From Urechis unicinctus (Eukaryota > Annelida > Polychaeta > Xenopneusta > Urechidae), in the NCBI GenBank assembly GCA_034190875.2, contig CM067356.1, positions 73,289,644-73,353,643 on the forward strand: 64,000 bases of DNA, written 5' to 3'. Positions 23,922-37,514 of this stretch are shown in pieces. The notes under the pieces were generated by a model. It searched no databases, had not been told where the DNA came from, and saw nothing but the letters and a program-made list of their open reading frames with translations. The translations under genes and the position numbers were made by a program. The stretch's first letter is position 1. Each line of letters begins with the position of its first letter.

Positions 23922-26900
23922 TCTAAAGCTCCATTGTATCCGCGAAAAGCGCCCCATACATAGGCTTTCAATAGAATATCTAAGAGCGTTATTAGTCATA
24001 TGTTATAACGCGGACATTTACCAGTGTAGAAATCAACTACATGAATTAGTTCCTGACATCTGTAACTACAATAAACTGTTAGGCTTATTACTGCATGCTT
24101 TATCGTTTGTAATTGCATGCGCATTCGGAGGTTATAGAAGGTAAAGAAATACTGCAACCCATTATCCAGAAATCCATCCACATTTCAATTTATTGGTAGA
24201 CAAATATCATATCATTATTGGAAATTATATGCAGATATTGATAGCCTACTTCTCTAAAAAATCGCCTCAACCCTTTACGTATGTCTTTTTCTACACAAAG
24301 CAATACATGTCGTATCTGGACAGCGATACTAAGGACTAGAAGGGGGTGCGCAACATAGCTATTTATTGAAATATAGCGTAGGGCTTCGACAATCAAATGT
24401 ATTAATGCAGAGCGCAAGTGAGCACATATGATGAAATATTATATACGGTGTAGGCCTCAACCATGCGCTACATCATTTCGAAAACAATGTATGTGATTTT
24501 CCTATCCAATGACAGGTCTATCAGGGTAAACAAATCGCATTTGGTCTGCTAAATCCCGCAGTAAAACTCAGTCTTAAATCAAGGGAACGCCCCGAGTTTC
24601 ACTTGCATCTCTCCAGATTTTAATCATTTGGTGCCAAATATGTGGACTGTTGGAAAACACTGGCATGGCCTTTGTGAAAATGCATGGGCAATGCTACCTT
24701 TGGCAGTATATTGCAACAACATCCGGCTGTTTTTAACGGAATTACACGATATTCCTGATAAAAGCAATGTTGTCATTCCCCACTTGCAGTCAAGCAGTGT
24801 GTTTGAACTATGATTCAGTCTGCAGTCAATGCTAAATACATGAGTTAAAAATAATAAAACGCGAAATATTCATATTTAACGGCCAAGGTGCCAGCAGCAT
24901 ACTGTGCTGAACGCCTCTTCATTCGTGTCCATCAATGGATATTTACACAGAAATTGCAGGAATCACTTTTACCAGTATGTGAATTTCACAAATGTGTAGA
25001 GTCGTGTTCATAAGGATGTACAACAATGTTATATCCTAGTTCGTAGAGCTCTTCTTAATGTTCAAACATACAACGAGAGGTCAGTATGGACAATAAGCAG
25101 GCGATAAAGTAGGCAGGATTATCTTTGTTCGGTATCTTAATGCTGTACTTTGTGTTATTGCTGGCGTGTTATGTAAGCCGTTTGGAATAACCGCCCCCTG
25201 TTGTTCTCTCCTACCATAATCAATATTCCAAAGACATCCAAGTTTACTGTTGTAATCCGGCTGCTGACGTCAACGAAATATTAATTTTGCTCAATCCCCT
25301 TATCCAGCAGATGGGCGCTTTATGATTTGATCAGTGAGAATTTAGGTACTCGAATAGAGGTCTTCATGCAATATGCAACTATCAAACTAGGTAACGTATT
25401 TCATATGCACAAGGCATTTGTTCAGGACTTGTTACTTTCTGTGATCTGTGCATCCGGGTTTGCAACTGTCGTGTATGTCCATCAATAGTGCGTTTGCATT
25501 TATTGTGTGCGTTAAACGAGCATAATCTTGCGTTTATAGGTATGGCTGTGTGCACACCGTCATTTACTATTGTATATGGTCGCATCCGTTGACGTTCCCG
25601 TGTATGTCCGTTAAACATCTTCCCAAGGTACGCCTTGGTAATTCATTAGATTTCCTTATATGTGCATCATCATCAGTTGGTTAACATCTTGTATATAGCT
25701 ATGGTCACTTTTTGATAAACTACGGAAGGACCTGAGGCCTTAAATAAAAAAATGATGATTCTTCCAACAACGCGGGGATATCACGAATGTCGTTTATGCG
25801 GATAATCGTGATGGCTATCGATATTGCTATCAATTTAGGATCAAGACTTATGCAAAGTGGTGAGAATTTAATTAAGACACATTTAAGTGCATCACATGAA
25901 ATATGGCGTTATACATCGGGATAATATAAGTTGATTGTAGAGGCTGACTGTGCTGCAAATGCAGAAACCCCGAGGGGCAAGTGTCCACTAGTCACATACC
26001 AATGAGCCATGCCTGGCTTTTAGCCCTCACAGCTTGGCTGAATGTTTCATGCTATAGGGTTAATGACGCCAGGTTAGCATATGACAAATAGCATTAATAA
26101 AATTGATTGAAAAGTAGTGTAACATATTGAAAAAAACATTAACATGACTTGACTGTAGAGTGTGTGCAAATGTTAATGTCACGTGCCACCGACCTGCACC
26201 AGTGAAGAGTGGTGCAATCAACGAGAAGCAAGTTTTTCCAGCTTTTCCACGCGTAAGGACGCCAGAGAGACGCACATAGAACAACAAGACGCGATGGACA
26301 CTGCATTAATCAAAGTGTGAGATTTTAGTCAGAGGTATATTCTGTGAGCTTTTGTCTCGTGTCATTGCGCTTGAGAATGGCTTGTTGCTGGATGCAACAT
26401 ACGACAGGAAGTATTAATGCTTGTTTGGTCTAAACACTTTTCCTTCATGGAGATCGCTGTAGCGGCCACATGGGTTTGTAATTCATGTTTTACCAGGCTT
26501 ATAGCTTATAGATGGATGGAAAGGCCAACGATACATCAATGTCAACATTCGTACGTCGATCCTCACAGTAGCCATATTGGTGGAGACGAAGCTGTTTGTT
26601 GAGACTAATCAATTATGTTGTAAAATGAGCTTCATATATAATCTGACAGCAATTATTCTTCATATATTATAAATGCAGTCCAACACTACACGATGCATAC
26701 AGCTACATCCGACAAAATCCGACATAAGCCCTTGGTGTAGTGACACGTGTCGTATACTATGTTCGCCTCATGTAGTCAGGTAAGCAAATGCATATAAATA
26801 TGTCTGTGGCGTCTTTTTTATCATCAAAATGGTTTGCACAAGGTCATGACGTGCACTAAAGTATATAGCTGTGACTGATTTACAATGAGTGTGTAAATAT

Positions 26901-29157
26901 GCTCATTCAAGAATAACTGGCTCGTTTTACTGTCGATGTTAAATAGCAGATCGATAGCGGTAAAAGGTTTAAAAGATTTTGTACTGTGCATACATATATG
27001 CAGCATAAGAGCACGATCGACTGTTTCCATGATCCTAATCTATAAATCTACCCAAAAAAGTTAAAAACGCACCTTTGCACAATGAGTTGCCCATATAAAG
27101 TTATAATAGAAGCCGAAGTTTCAATTATCATTAGCGGATAATACAAAAGAAGGTTATATATATCGGTCATCGGACATTCATCAGATTTGACAATATGATG
27201 CCTTGTAGTAACTTGGTTTTTAGGAATATATTTCAAGAAAATATGGAACATGGTTGCATTTCACAGGCCATGAAATAGGAAAATTTTGGGACTAACGAGA
27301 GCATATGTTAATTCAAAAACAGCGAGGAAAGCTATCTGGGAATCATGAGACAATGGATTCAATGGGCCATCGATATCAATTATTGTACCATATAAACAAC
27401 TGTCCCTTGTGAGTGATCGTTACGTTACAGCTCTTCACCCTCTGTTTAAAGGATGGCCTTTTTACATGTTTTGTATGTCAGATTTAAATTATAGCGAAAA
27501 GCTGAACAATGTCGGTGTGAAATCAGCTCTCCTGAGTACTATCTGGCTTTTTTCTCCATCACTCGAAAACCCCATTGTAGCTGCAAGTAACGCCCTGCTC
27601 GTTACCATTTGGTAAGTAACATCAGAGGGTTACCGCGATAAACCGTTGTGTAAGTTTCATGGAATTCTGCTTTCAGATGGTGATTTGTTTATTCAGACAG
27701 ACTTAAACACAGGGATTGAATCCAAATGTGACTAGTTTTAGAATTAAGCATCAGTCAGTTCCAGCCATCAGCAGCGGCATTAAAATATGAGGCTTATCAC
27801 TGCGCATAGTTTCATGATCGGGAGTTTCCCTGTAATGTTTGTATAATTCATTATTATTCAATATCGTTCAATAGCATGTATGTATATAGAAGGAGGCTTT
27901 GGTCATAACTTAACCCTGTGACGACAGAACATCCGACCTGCTCTAATATTATAAGAAATATCTGGAATACAAATATTAGGGAAAACCTTACAAACATTAT
28001 TATGTATGCTCCCACCATAAGGTATGGGTGTATCGTCTGTCTAGCATTTAATATGCTTTGCTCTTTTCACAACATATCCATATTACGCTTACGTTCAAAG
28101 GTAACATGGCCCTTTTTCATTACCGATGGTGGTGTTTTTACCCATCACTAGAGAAGAGATGTTACTGTCGAGGTATCAAAATAAATTGATTGACGTTAAA
28201 GAATGCATACAGGTATGCAGTTTTGCCGTTTGCCAGACCTTCCGTTTCAGGACAATACACTGCATAATAGAAACACCTACATGACCTTATTGCCTGGCTC
28301 TTTGACCCTGGCCGATGAATTATTTAGTTTGACTTCCGCTTCCTTCTTCCTGCCGGAGCATCTGCTAAGACGTATGAGCCCCAAGTACCTCTTGCAAAAT
28401 TTACGGAACCCTGCAAACCGCTGCCGTACTGAAAGAAACACATAGTGAAATACCTTCTCTTCAGGTTGGGATAATAATGTCAAGTATAATACACACTAAA
28501 TAAAGACGTACTGTCCAAGCATCAGTTGTTTCGTCGGAAAGTTTCTCCATCAACTCGTCGCGTTGCCTTCGTTGTGTATACCTGTGTGAAATAATTTACA
28601 TTTATATGACTGCGGACAATGTCATATGAGTTACATGTATATATGGCAAATCACCAAAGCTAACTCAAACTCGTCTCGATTAATTAAGGGACTGAAAGTT
28701 TTCGCAATCTCTAAATAGAATATTTTGCTCGGTGTCAAGAGAGGACCGAAAACAAGATCGTTTGTGCGATACGCCCATGAATTGTGCAGGTGAATATGTC
28801 GATATGTTTCCAGCCGCATTTCCTTGAACGTTGCAAAACCTACTTGGACTGTTCATAAGATGTCATAGCATTTGATTTGCGCTAGAAAACAATTATATTT
28901 TTGTCGAATTGATAGTTGCATTGTGTTTCTTTTTTGAATAAATATCTAGCGTTTGTAACAAATTGAAAACAGTTAGGTTGTTTAAGCATTGTCTTTGTAT
29001 TGTAGTTTCTCACTCTGCTATTTTTGTTGGTTTTTGGTACTGTTGGTAATATAAAGCAGTGAGAAACAGATGATACATCTAGATATCAGGCGTCATGTTA
29101 GCACTGAATGTACTAAGCCATGTTGTACAAACGTGTGATTGTAACAGTGCCATAGAC
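23921..29157. other. No recognisable gene in 5.2 kb
   Basis: Open frames of 60-80 codons occur on both strands without motifs. The frame at 28203-28445 (plus) has a fairly protein-like composition, but an equally long minus frame overlaps it and I recognise neither. A two-unit repeat lies at 25450-25620. A CRE-like TGACGTCA is at 25265-25272. Confidence 0.4.
25445..25618. repeat. Short tandem pair around cgtgtatgtcc
   Basis: The words gcatccg...cgtgtatgtcc(a/g)t at about 25450-25485 and 25581-25612 recur with an offset of about 130 bp. In the minus-strand frame 25382-25618 this gives two similar peptides, NGHTRERQRM and DGHTRQLQTRM, about 43 codons apart. It could be a decayed minisatellite; coding is not supported. 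Confidence 0.4.
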
Positions 29158-29925
29158 ATCGTCACACAAACACTCTTCTTAATGAGTTAATCCGAATAAA
29201 ACTCTGATATCAGTTATGGACTCTTAACGTGCTTTAAATAAACAGTATCATGTACGGTCTTTGATAAATTACAATCATTTGGAACCAAGCTACAGTGGCC
29301 AAGAATGTCCCATAGCTGCACAGTGAACAAATCACCCACAAGTGGCTGCGACGTTAATCATAATCTTGTCAGACTATTTCTCGTTTAATGCGGATTGCGT
29401 TCGGCGTATTGCATTCGAGCTGACTTATTGAATCTAGCAATCCCGAATTACGATATTTAACTAATATATATGATAATCGACATTAATTGGGATTCCGCCA
29501 GCGCATGTTAAAATCTATATTGTGATTGCTGTTAATGCCATTCAAGCTCTTTTGCAGCGCAACAATTATCGTCACACAAACACTATTCTTAATGAGTAAA
29601 AATCCAGATGATACTCTGTTATCAAAATAATCAATATCGTGCATATGTGATTGCCGGTCTTTAAGAATATCCAATAGCTGCACAATGGACAAATGACCCA
29701 TTAATGGTTGCGACGTTAATCATAATCTCGTCATCCTATTTCTCCTTTAATGCGATTGTGGACGGTGCATTGCTTTCGAGCTGTTTCGGCCCATTAGAAA
29801 AAACACCTCTCCATCACACTGATTTATTGAATCTAGCAGTCCCAACAAATTACGTTATTTAACCAATATATATGAAAATCGACATTAATTGGGATTCCGC
29901 GAGCGCATGTTAATATCTATATATA
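29158..29925. repeat. Tandem dimer: units 29158-29520 and 29566-29925
   Basis: Both units begin cgtcacacaaacact, contain gcgacgttaatcataatc, and end gacattaattgggattccgc (29479 and 29881), an offset of about 400 bp. Similarity is about 80% by eye outside indels. The second unit has about 40 bp extra near 29785-29825 and lacks about 50 bp near 29240-29290 of the first. The third local dimer of this size in the window. Confidence 0.85.
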
Positions 29926-30664
29926 TAAATAAAGCAACTTCCACACTGCGATACATAGCCTATATATCATTAAATATCTATAAGTAAAGATCTTTGTAAT
30001 ATGCAAATTCGCTGATTCGTCATAGAGATTGGTTGACTCATTAGCTGTCCTTTTGTTTAATGTTGCTTGTCCCTAAGCATATCAGAGAAAGCGAAATTGA
30101 CTGTCCTGTTATAATCCCTAACTTGGACGAAACGAACAACGGTCAGGTATTCCCTTTACCCAAACAAGGGGTGAAAAATATTCATTGTCAACTGAAAGGT
30201 GGACTGGTGCATTGACGAGTGATGGTTACACGTTACCCAGAGCCATCCAATTTGAGCAGATGTGATTGCTAACAAGAATTCTAAATAATGTAAACAATGG
30301 GTAACATTGTCAAGGTGGTGAAAGGTGCCAATTTGCCAAAATGACCTGGTCACATATAGACGAGTGATGTCAACACATTGTAATTTTAGAATTGTGCTGT
30401 ACTTTTATATTAAGTAACTGCTGCTCATTTATATAATCTATTACCTATGCTTTTGTGTACTTTCGTCACTTTATTCACTCGCAGGTTCACAACGACAGCG
30501 CATTATTTCACCGCTATCTGTGCTATGTCTATGTTACAGAGCCGCCAAATGACTAAGGGACTATATGCATCCACGCCTCTACTAGTGCAAGTACATTACC
30601 GTGAGTAGATATGCTATATTGAATTCTATACCAAGACACAATATATGAGATGCAATATATTTAA
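29926..30664. other. Spacer, no feature seen
   Basis: No credible frame or repeat. Minus frame 30156-30353 has no recognisable motif. Confidence 0.4.
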
Positions 30665-31435
30665 TGTCATACTTGCTTTGTCTTTGATAAACTCTATCGA
30701 GTAGCATCAATATGTCACCGAGTAAATACCGGGTCCTGTTATCGTCATCACATCGAGATGCATCATCGCTTCATTCAACTGAAGTTAGCAACTGATTCGG
30801 TAAATCTTTGCATCATATCATGGTCGCTCATCAAGCATTTACGAATCTCCACATCATTACCAGATTATATGTGTCTTCTCTGTTGCATGTTACCGCCGTC
30901 TGAAGGGTTAGATACAATTGCAGACTTAACTCTGCATTGTCTTGGGAGAGATTTGCAATCAATAATTTTTCAGCAAGAAATGGTAATATTACCGCTACAA
31001 GAAGCTTATCCTGACGGATTGACAAGATTGTACTTGTAAATGGGTGAGTCAGCTGCACCACAGTTAAACACAAAGAGCACTGAAGGAATGGATGTTTCCA
31101 GTAGTCAGGCTATGTATCCGTCATTATGTCTTGAATTAATGCTGCAATTCATCACCATTAGGTTCTCAACAACAGCATCCCGTGGAGAAAAGAAACGAAT
31201 TACGAGTTATCTTTTGTCGCGATGCCGATATCCTTCAGGTAAACGTGAAGATGCATGTGATGCAGCATTAAAGGTGCATTTTTTCCCAAAAATATGGCAT
31301 GCGGTTTATTTGGCTCCATTTAATAGAACAACTCTTTTGGAACCCACATCACATATTTTGCAGACTGGTTCAACACTATATCGTCCATTACACCGTATCG
31401 AGATCTGTCGGTCACACCCATGTTTACAAACATGA
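30665..31435 (+). other. Stop-poor stretch: 257 codons in one frame with one internal TAA
   Basis: One frame is open from after the stop at 30662 to the TGA at 31433-31435, interrupted only by TAA at 31037-31039, which is immediately followed by ATG. In DNA this AT-rich such a run is unusual, though across six frames of 64 kb one such case is not impossible. I recognise no domain, signal peptide or membrane span. It could be exon remnants, a pseudogene, or chance. Confidence 0.25.
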
Positions 31436-31499
31436 GCACATGTCGATGGGAAAATGACGCATGCGTATTGAAGGGTCATTTGTTTACAACACATAGTCT

Positions 31500-31562
31500 T
31501 GACGTCACGCGCAGCGCAGATTCGACAGAAGGTGGAAACGCAAGCAGCCGAAATGGTGAGTC
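31500..31562 (+). promoter_or_regulatory. Promoter / first-exon-like patch: CRE-like site, then ATG at a splice donor
   Basis: TGACGTCA at 31500-31507 is followed by a locally GC-richer stretch (cacgcgcagcgcag). Then comes an ATG placed directly before gtgagt (about 31555-31562), a perfect eukaryotic 5' splice donor. A first exon ending at or just after the start codon is common in short, highly expressed genes. I could not find a convincing second exon downstream, so this stays a low-confidence inference. Confidence 0.25.
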
Positions 31563-31689
31563 TTTTGATTTTTTCATTTCTGGTATGACTCTTCTTTTAT
31601 TGGAGTTAACGAAAGTTATGTCAAAAAAGAGCCCGCCTCAATATAGTGAATCCTATAAATTTATATTACCGTCTGACCGGTGCTAACCC

Positions 31690-32429
31690 TGAGGCTGCGC
31701 ATGTTTAAGCGTAATAAAAAAGATATTCTTGACTACTCAGTCACATTTTTGAGTATAAAGCTAAAAGACTTGTTCGAAGTTGAATTATTTCATATGCAAT
31801 TATCGGTGCTTTTTCATCGAAAACTATTGGAATATTCCTGAATGAACTCATAAACTGTATTATAAATCAAGGGGCTGGGGTTTCCCTCAGGACGTCTACG
31901 TTATCTGGTTATAGCGAACTGAAACTGGCTTTTGAATTGGCCGGCCGACCGCTATTTTCTATGCATACATAAACCCTACAGAGAAGATAGCACTCTGCCG
32001 ATTGAAATCCTTGTGTAATGAAACGTACAAGCTAGGAGTTTGGGGTGGTATGTATAATCGTATGGGTTTGGACAAGGGACAGTAGACGGATGGGGAGGTT
32101 TTGGTTCTGATTTGGGTTATTTTAAGTTTATTGCAACCCGCTTTGATAAGACTGGTTTAGATTGTTTGTCTATAATTGTCTACATTAACACCATGCAGGT
32201 ATTGTAGAAGCCTTGGACAGCTGGAATAAATTTGGTTAAATTTATGGATAGAAATAACCTTAAACCTGTATTGTTATAAAAAAAAAATTTGTCCGACTTT
32301 TGCAGGCTTTTGGCTCAAACACTGTAACGTTATTGATTGAATAAATCTTGTCATGTTCATTCATAAATTAAATTGAACCAACCCACTTTCAAATATAAGA
32401 AAATCGAAACGTTGAATCTGTTATTTATC
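31690..32429. other. No gene seen; ends in a short poly(A)
   Basis: The plus strand is locally G/T-rich between 32035 and 32130. A run of ten A lies at about 32278-32287 and could be the tail of an old retroelement, but no element body can be recognised. Confidence 0.35.
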
Positions 32430-32860
32430 AGTACAGTGTATTGAACCACCGGTCTCTTGATACCCTTCTATCTCTTCTTTCTGCGAACTGAACCTAAATC
32501 CTGGTTCACTTCAGTATTTATCAGATGGATAATCATTAGTAGGGTTATCTTGCAATGCGATTGCTGCTAGATGTGACAGTAGTAAACAATCTGCAATTCT
32601 GGACCTGCCTCCGTCTCGAATAGAAGTGCTTCGGGATTCTCTGTCACGACCTGATACCAAACCAATCTATTGATCCTCCAAGGCCGCCTTGTTTATCTCC
32701 TGGTGTATCATGATCAAAAATCAAGATGAATCGTTTGGGCTATTTATTGCATGTGGCAGAGTAATTGTCGACCTGATGGATGACGTGGACTGGTCGGATA
32801 TTGGCTATCGGCCGTTGTTGACTGCAAAATGTCTGGGTCACAAGTGGTAATATACACATT
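32430..32860 (+). repeat. Old copy of repeat system U (part u2)
   Basis: Collinear with 44850-45310 and with 48680-48950 and its sister copies. Shared words include accggtctcttgatac, gaagtgctt, gattctctgtca/agttctctgtca, gatcctc and ggactggtcggat/gaactggtctgac. Similarity is about 65-70%. It matches the 44.9-kb copy best. Confidence 0.65.
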
Positions 32861-33340
32861 GCCTCTATGTCTTAAATAATTATAAGTAAATTAGATGCAA
32901 CCACTATGGAGGTTCAGTTTAAAATGCGAAATCTGCGTGAACTATACTGGGGTTTTCGCATAATCAGGCTACTCATTCATTCGGCCTGACTTAACTGCTA
33001 CATTATAATTACTTTGATGATTGCCATCTGGGATATCGTTTATAACAACCGTTAGCAGTAGTCGTGGATACTAGGAGCACAACACAGATTAGTAAGATGG
33101 ATCCTTGTCACGTGATTTTGTTCTGCTTCACTGACAATCAAACGTTCAAAATCGCGCTTCTTAACGCAGCGGGAATCATCTCTCTTGTCTTCTCTTGCAT
33201 ACTTGTCTTGCAGCGGATATATTTGCCTGCTTCATCAACGTAGATGACATTATATTCGGCTCTCGTAAATCGAAAATTCAATTGCAAATAGCAATATTTC
33301 CAGTATTTGAAGGTGTGCAACAAGACAAATATCGCTCAAT
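32861..33340 (+). repeat. Old copy of block C
   Basis: Matches 50310-50720: ggggttttcgcataa versus ggggtttcgcaaaa, ctactcattcattcgg versus ctattcattcattcga, and agcagtagtcgtgg(a/t)tactagg(a/t)gcac. It follows the u2 piece directly here, whereas in the tandem array C precedes B and U, so the block order differs. Confidence 0.65.
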
Positions 33341-33590
33341 ATCCATGTATTAACGTCTGTGACCATTTGTATCGACACCTTGGGAAGCAATGCTCTAAAG
33401 ATTGATCATATCGGGGTAATACATTATTCATCTTTTAGCCGGAAACTCGTGCTTTCCCATAGTTCAAATATATATTGATGGACTAATTCGAAACAGATAG
33501 TAGAGGGTCCTAAAATCGATGAAGCAAAAATGGCCGTGCATTAGTTTCCTCCAATTGTCTGATATGGCAGCGCTTCGCCACGTTATCATT

Positions 33591-33685
33591 TGCTGTAAGA
33601 TATCGCCCGCTGTTAAGCTGCTGTTAAGATACGGCCCGCATTCATTACTATATTGGCCACGCTTATCTTAGCGGGCTATATCTAT
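33591..33685. repeat. Compact direct-plus-inverted repeat around gcccgc
   Basis: The word tgctgtaagatatcgcccgc (33591-33610) recurs as tgctgttaagatacggcccgc-like at about 33619-33639, and a partial complement (gcttatcttagcgggc) lies at 33661-33676. The outer arms can pair into an imperfect hairpin. Function unknown. Confidence 0.5.
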
Positions 33686-33689
33686 GGAA

Positions 33690-36600
33690 TCAGCCTCTCT
33701 AAGCAATGTAAATGTTGGCACGCTCAGCTTTTTAAATAAAACATTCAATGCGGATCTCCCGAAACACACAGACGCGCATACGGGTTCTACCATGGGATTG
33801 CAATTGGCAATTAAAGACGCACTTTTAAGATATTGTTCATGTATGCAGACTTTTCAATGTGCTCCGACCTAACAAAGCAGCCTACATAAAAATAGGCACA
33901 CTCGGACTCGCATTTGTGTTGGAATGCTGGCATATTTTAAACGCATAGTTGGGTATCTATTTTCAGTTTTATCTCCATCACTAATAGCCACTATGCCTCA
34001 CTTTTATGGCCTCTTGAGGCCACTTAATCATTCACGAACTCTCTAGAGCTAACGCTTGGATAGCTTTATTCTGATTGCACACAAGATTGCACTCTACGAC
34101 GATTTCAAGCCGTGTTGTTTCAATCAAATTAATGCTGCAACCGATAAATCTTCATGTTGACCGTGTTGATTTTAACTTCGCGACGAACGAAAACTCAATT
34201 GTGTGAAAAACACCCGCTCGCATTTGGTTTTTATCTGCACGGAAATCTGATCATGAGAACCTTATGGTGATGGCACATTTAACTAAAGAAATAGCGTCGG
34301 AAATTTAGCATGAGTACCAAAAACAGCGATTCCGTAGACTGTGAACGGGGAATGGAATGAATCATCTACGTTCAGGAATGTGAAATGTTCGGCTCCTTAA
34401 ACATTATCATGACTTGAACAATTAACCATAGACATTGCATGGTTGAGTGGAACTGATAGTTTGGTTGCTGCATTCGTCCGCCAGAAGTAGGGAATATAGA
34501 TATGTATCTCGGGCACACAATCCCTGTTGCCACCCATTGATGGATCCTATTTAACGTATTTAAATGACGTAAATTTATAACAGGCACCATGTGTTTATTC
34601 ATATTCACTACTGAGAAATGCCCATCCGGTTTTGCTGCAGAGCTGTTTGTTTGCAAAAGACCTATTTGGCCGTTAGTATGCAGCGCGCTTACTGACATAG
34701 GATAGCGAAACAGAAGCTTACACATATGCCGGTTGATAATGCATATTTGAAGACAAGCTATTATGTACTTTGTACAGGTGATTTGACGAACGTTGAGCAA
34801 GTATTGCAAATATGGTCATGGTTCGAATGGATTAGTACTTTCTAAGATGAGTGCCTCGCAAACATACATACTGTTCGACATTGACGCATACATATTGTCC
34901 AATAAATCATTTAAGGAACGTATTTATTATTACATAGAGCAAACGTATATAAGTTCTTGACTTTAACAAATCCATTGTGACTTTATGATAAATGTTGTAA
35001 CAAAGTCATCCCTTAAATTAGAGTACCATGTGTTTACAACGTTCTGATCAACACAACACTATGTTTGCGGGATGGGTCTCTCTATGAGCCGGACGTTCAG
35101 TCAAGGGTTTGCACCAAACGTATTTATATAAACATATATATTTCATGGATGTATTATATCACATCAACCTAACGTGTTTGTGTTGTGTCATAATCTAATC
35201 AGCAGGCGAACCACATTTATATCATATAGATGTCTCACAATGACGCTTCGAATGATAATTACAGTGTATCTAGAGCATAAGTCATGTATGTTGAGCGATT
35301 CACGAATATCCTAAATAAGGTCCTGTGAGATCCGGTTGGTTTAAATTTAATCTTGCCTAGCGATGATTCTGAAGAAAAGTAAACATATAACACATCAAAT
35401 AAAATATCATTAAAACTGCCAGCGCGTATTGGTAGGCGGATATAGTTTGAATATAAACCGGATGTCACAGGAACTTACTTGAAATATTCGTGACGACACA
35501 TAAACATTTGATGCGTTATATTCCGATTACGTATTAACACATATGGTGCTTGCGCTTGTTGCTGAAATAGAAAACAATAACATCTGCCAAAACCACCAAC
35601 ACGCTACCGATTAATAATAATAATAATAATGTATATATATATACACAGTGGTATGCGTTTTGCTTTGATGAGTGAAGGCCGGCGGTTTACAGGCATCTTA
35701 TTTGCATCAGAGATGAGAGTATTTTAACAGGAACAACCATTCCTTTTTGCAGAAGAGGTGACGTTTTATCTCGAATAAAAGCGTAATGTGATAATCAACT
35801 CGCTTTATGTTTCGTATTATAATAATTAAGACGCTATGTCAATCAACACACCGACTGTTACGATATTCATCGTAATTAGTACCTAAGAAGCTCAATATAT
35901 GCCTGCCTAGCAGCTACTGTCATTGTGAACAAATATCTATCAGCTGATGTGCCCAATTTGTTTATCCATTAGGAGACACTTTGTAGCATTCATGATTATC
36001 CGCAGATATTACCGTACCGTACCCGTAACTCTTTTTGATAACTAAGATCGTACACATACTAATTCATTCAAGATTGAAACTTAGCGACACGCATCCACTC
36101 AGCGATCCAGGGGAGATTACAATGAGTGGGTAACTACAACGGGCGATCAAGCATGTGCTGGCTACATATAGCGGTTTTAACGCGAATATGTTTTTACCGT
36201 TGAACCAAGCATCCAGAAGCTTGACAATATATAAATCAATTTAGTCAATTAGATGGTGGCAACGGACCCACCAGTCTAAATTAAAGCATATGTTTTAAGG
36301 CAGGACCGATAAACCATTGGCATGCGGGCAACATCATTCTACCGCCAGCAACTTGTGGTCTTCTTGTAGAATGCAACGCAAGGACAGCATTTATTCGAGC
36401 ATTGTTAAATATGTTTGAGACGAGGATCAGTGTGCGATAGAATAAATTCAACATATCTTGCCAAGTCTAAAACATACGTATTGGTAATACGCATTAAAAC
36501 ATGTTTAAACTAATCTCGGCAGCGGAACCCCTTAAGGAGTATGCAATTGCTAGAGAGTAAAAAAAGATACACATTACTCGCAAGCATTTGGACGTTATTG

Positions 36601-36799
36601 ATGACAGCATTACGGACTGCAGCTGACCGAACTTATTTACTTTGCGTGCAGTCTTAGGTCGATGAATGGCAGCTCAGCAGTTACGAGTAAATGATAGAAA
36701 CTAAATGCAATTATTTTGACAATCTCAACGTCGCTAGCAAAGTTTAATTGCGTTAAAATATACTTTAGATTTTGATGCACACTGGTAAATATTACCTCG
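33690..36799. other. No recognisable gene in 3.1 kb
   Basis: The longest frame (34372-34809 minus, 145 codons) is the longest Met-started non-microsatellite frame in this half but has no motif, no paralogue and ordinary composition. A stretch near 34225-34300 weakly resembles 42920-43000 (tttttatctgc...aaatctgat). A (TAA)n tract is at 35612-35630. Confidence 0.4.
35612..35645. repeat. (TAA)n then (TA)n microsatellite
   Basis: Six TAA units followed by a short TA run. Confidence 0.9.

Positions 36800-37514
<715 letters not shown>

Noticed and set aside
32035-32130. G-rich stretch with several GGG runs, considered as a G-quadruplex
   Set aside because: The loops between G runs are 9-20 bases, too long for a typical stable quadruplex.
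32270-32290. Poly(A) run considered as a retroelement tail
   Set aside because: Ten A alone in AT-rich DNA is weak, and no element body or target duplication is visible; mentioned only in the spacer entry.
32655-32850. In-frame similarity between 32.7, 45.2 and 48.9 kb (RVxxxLxxxVxW pattern)
   Set aside because: Substitutions fall evenly on the three codon positions and the upstream part is frameshifted between copies, so this is DNA-level similarity of a repeat, not a protein signal.
34372-34809. 145-codon minus-strand frame, the longest non-microsatellite frame from a Met
   Set aside because: No motif, no paralogue and random-looking composition; one frame of this length is expected by chance in six frames of 64 kb.
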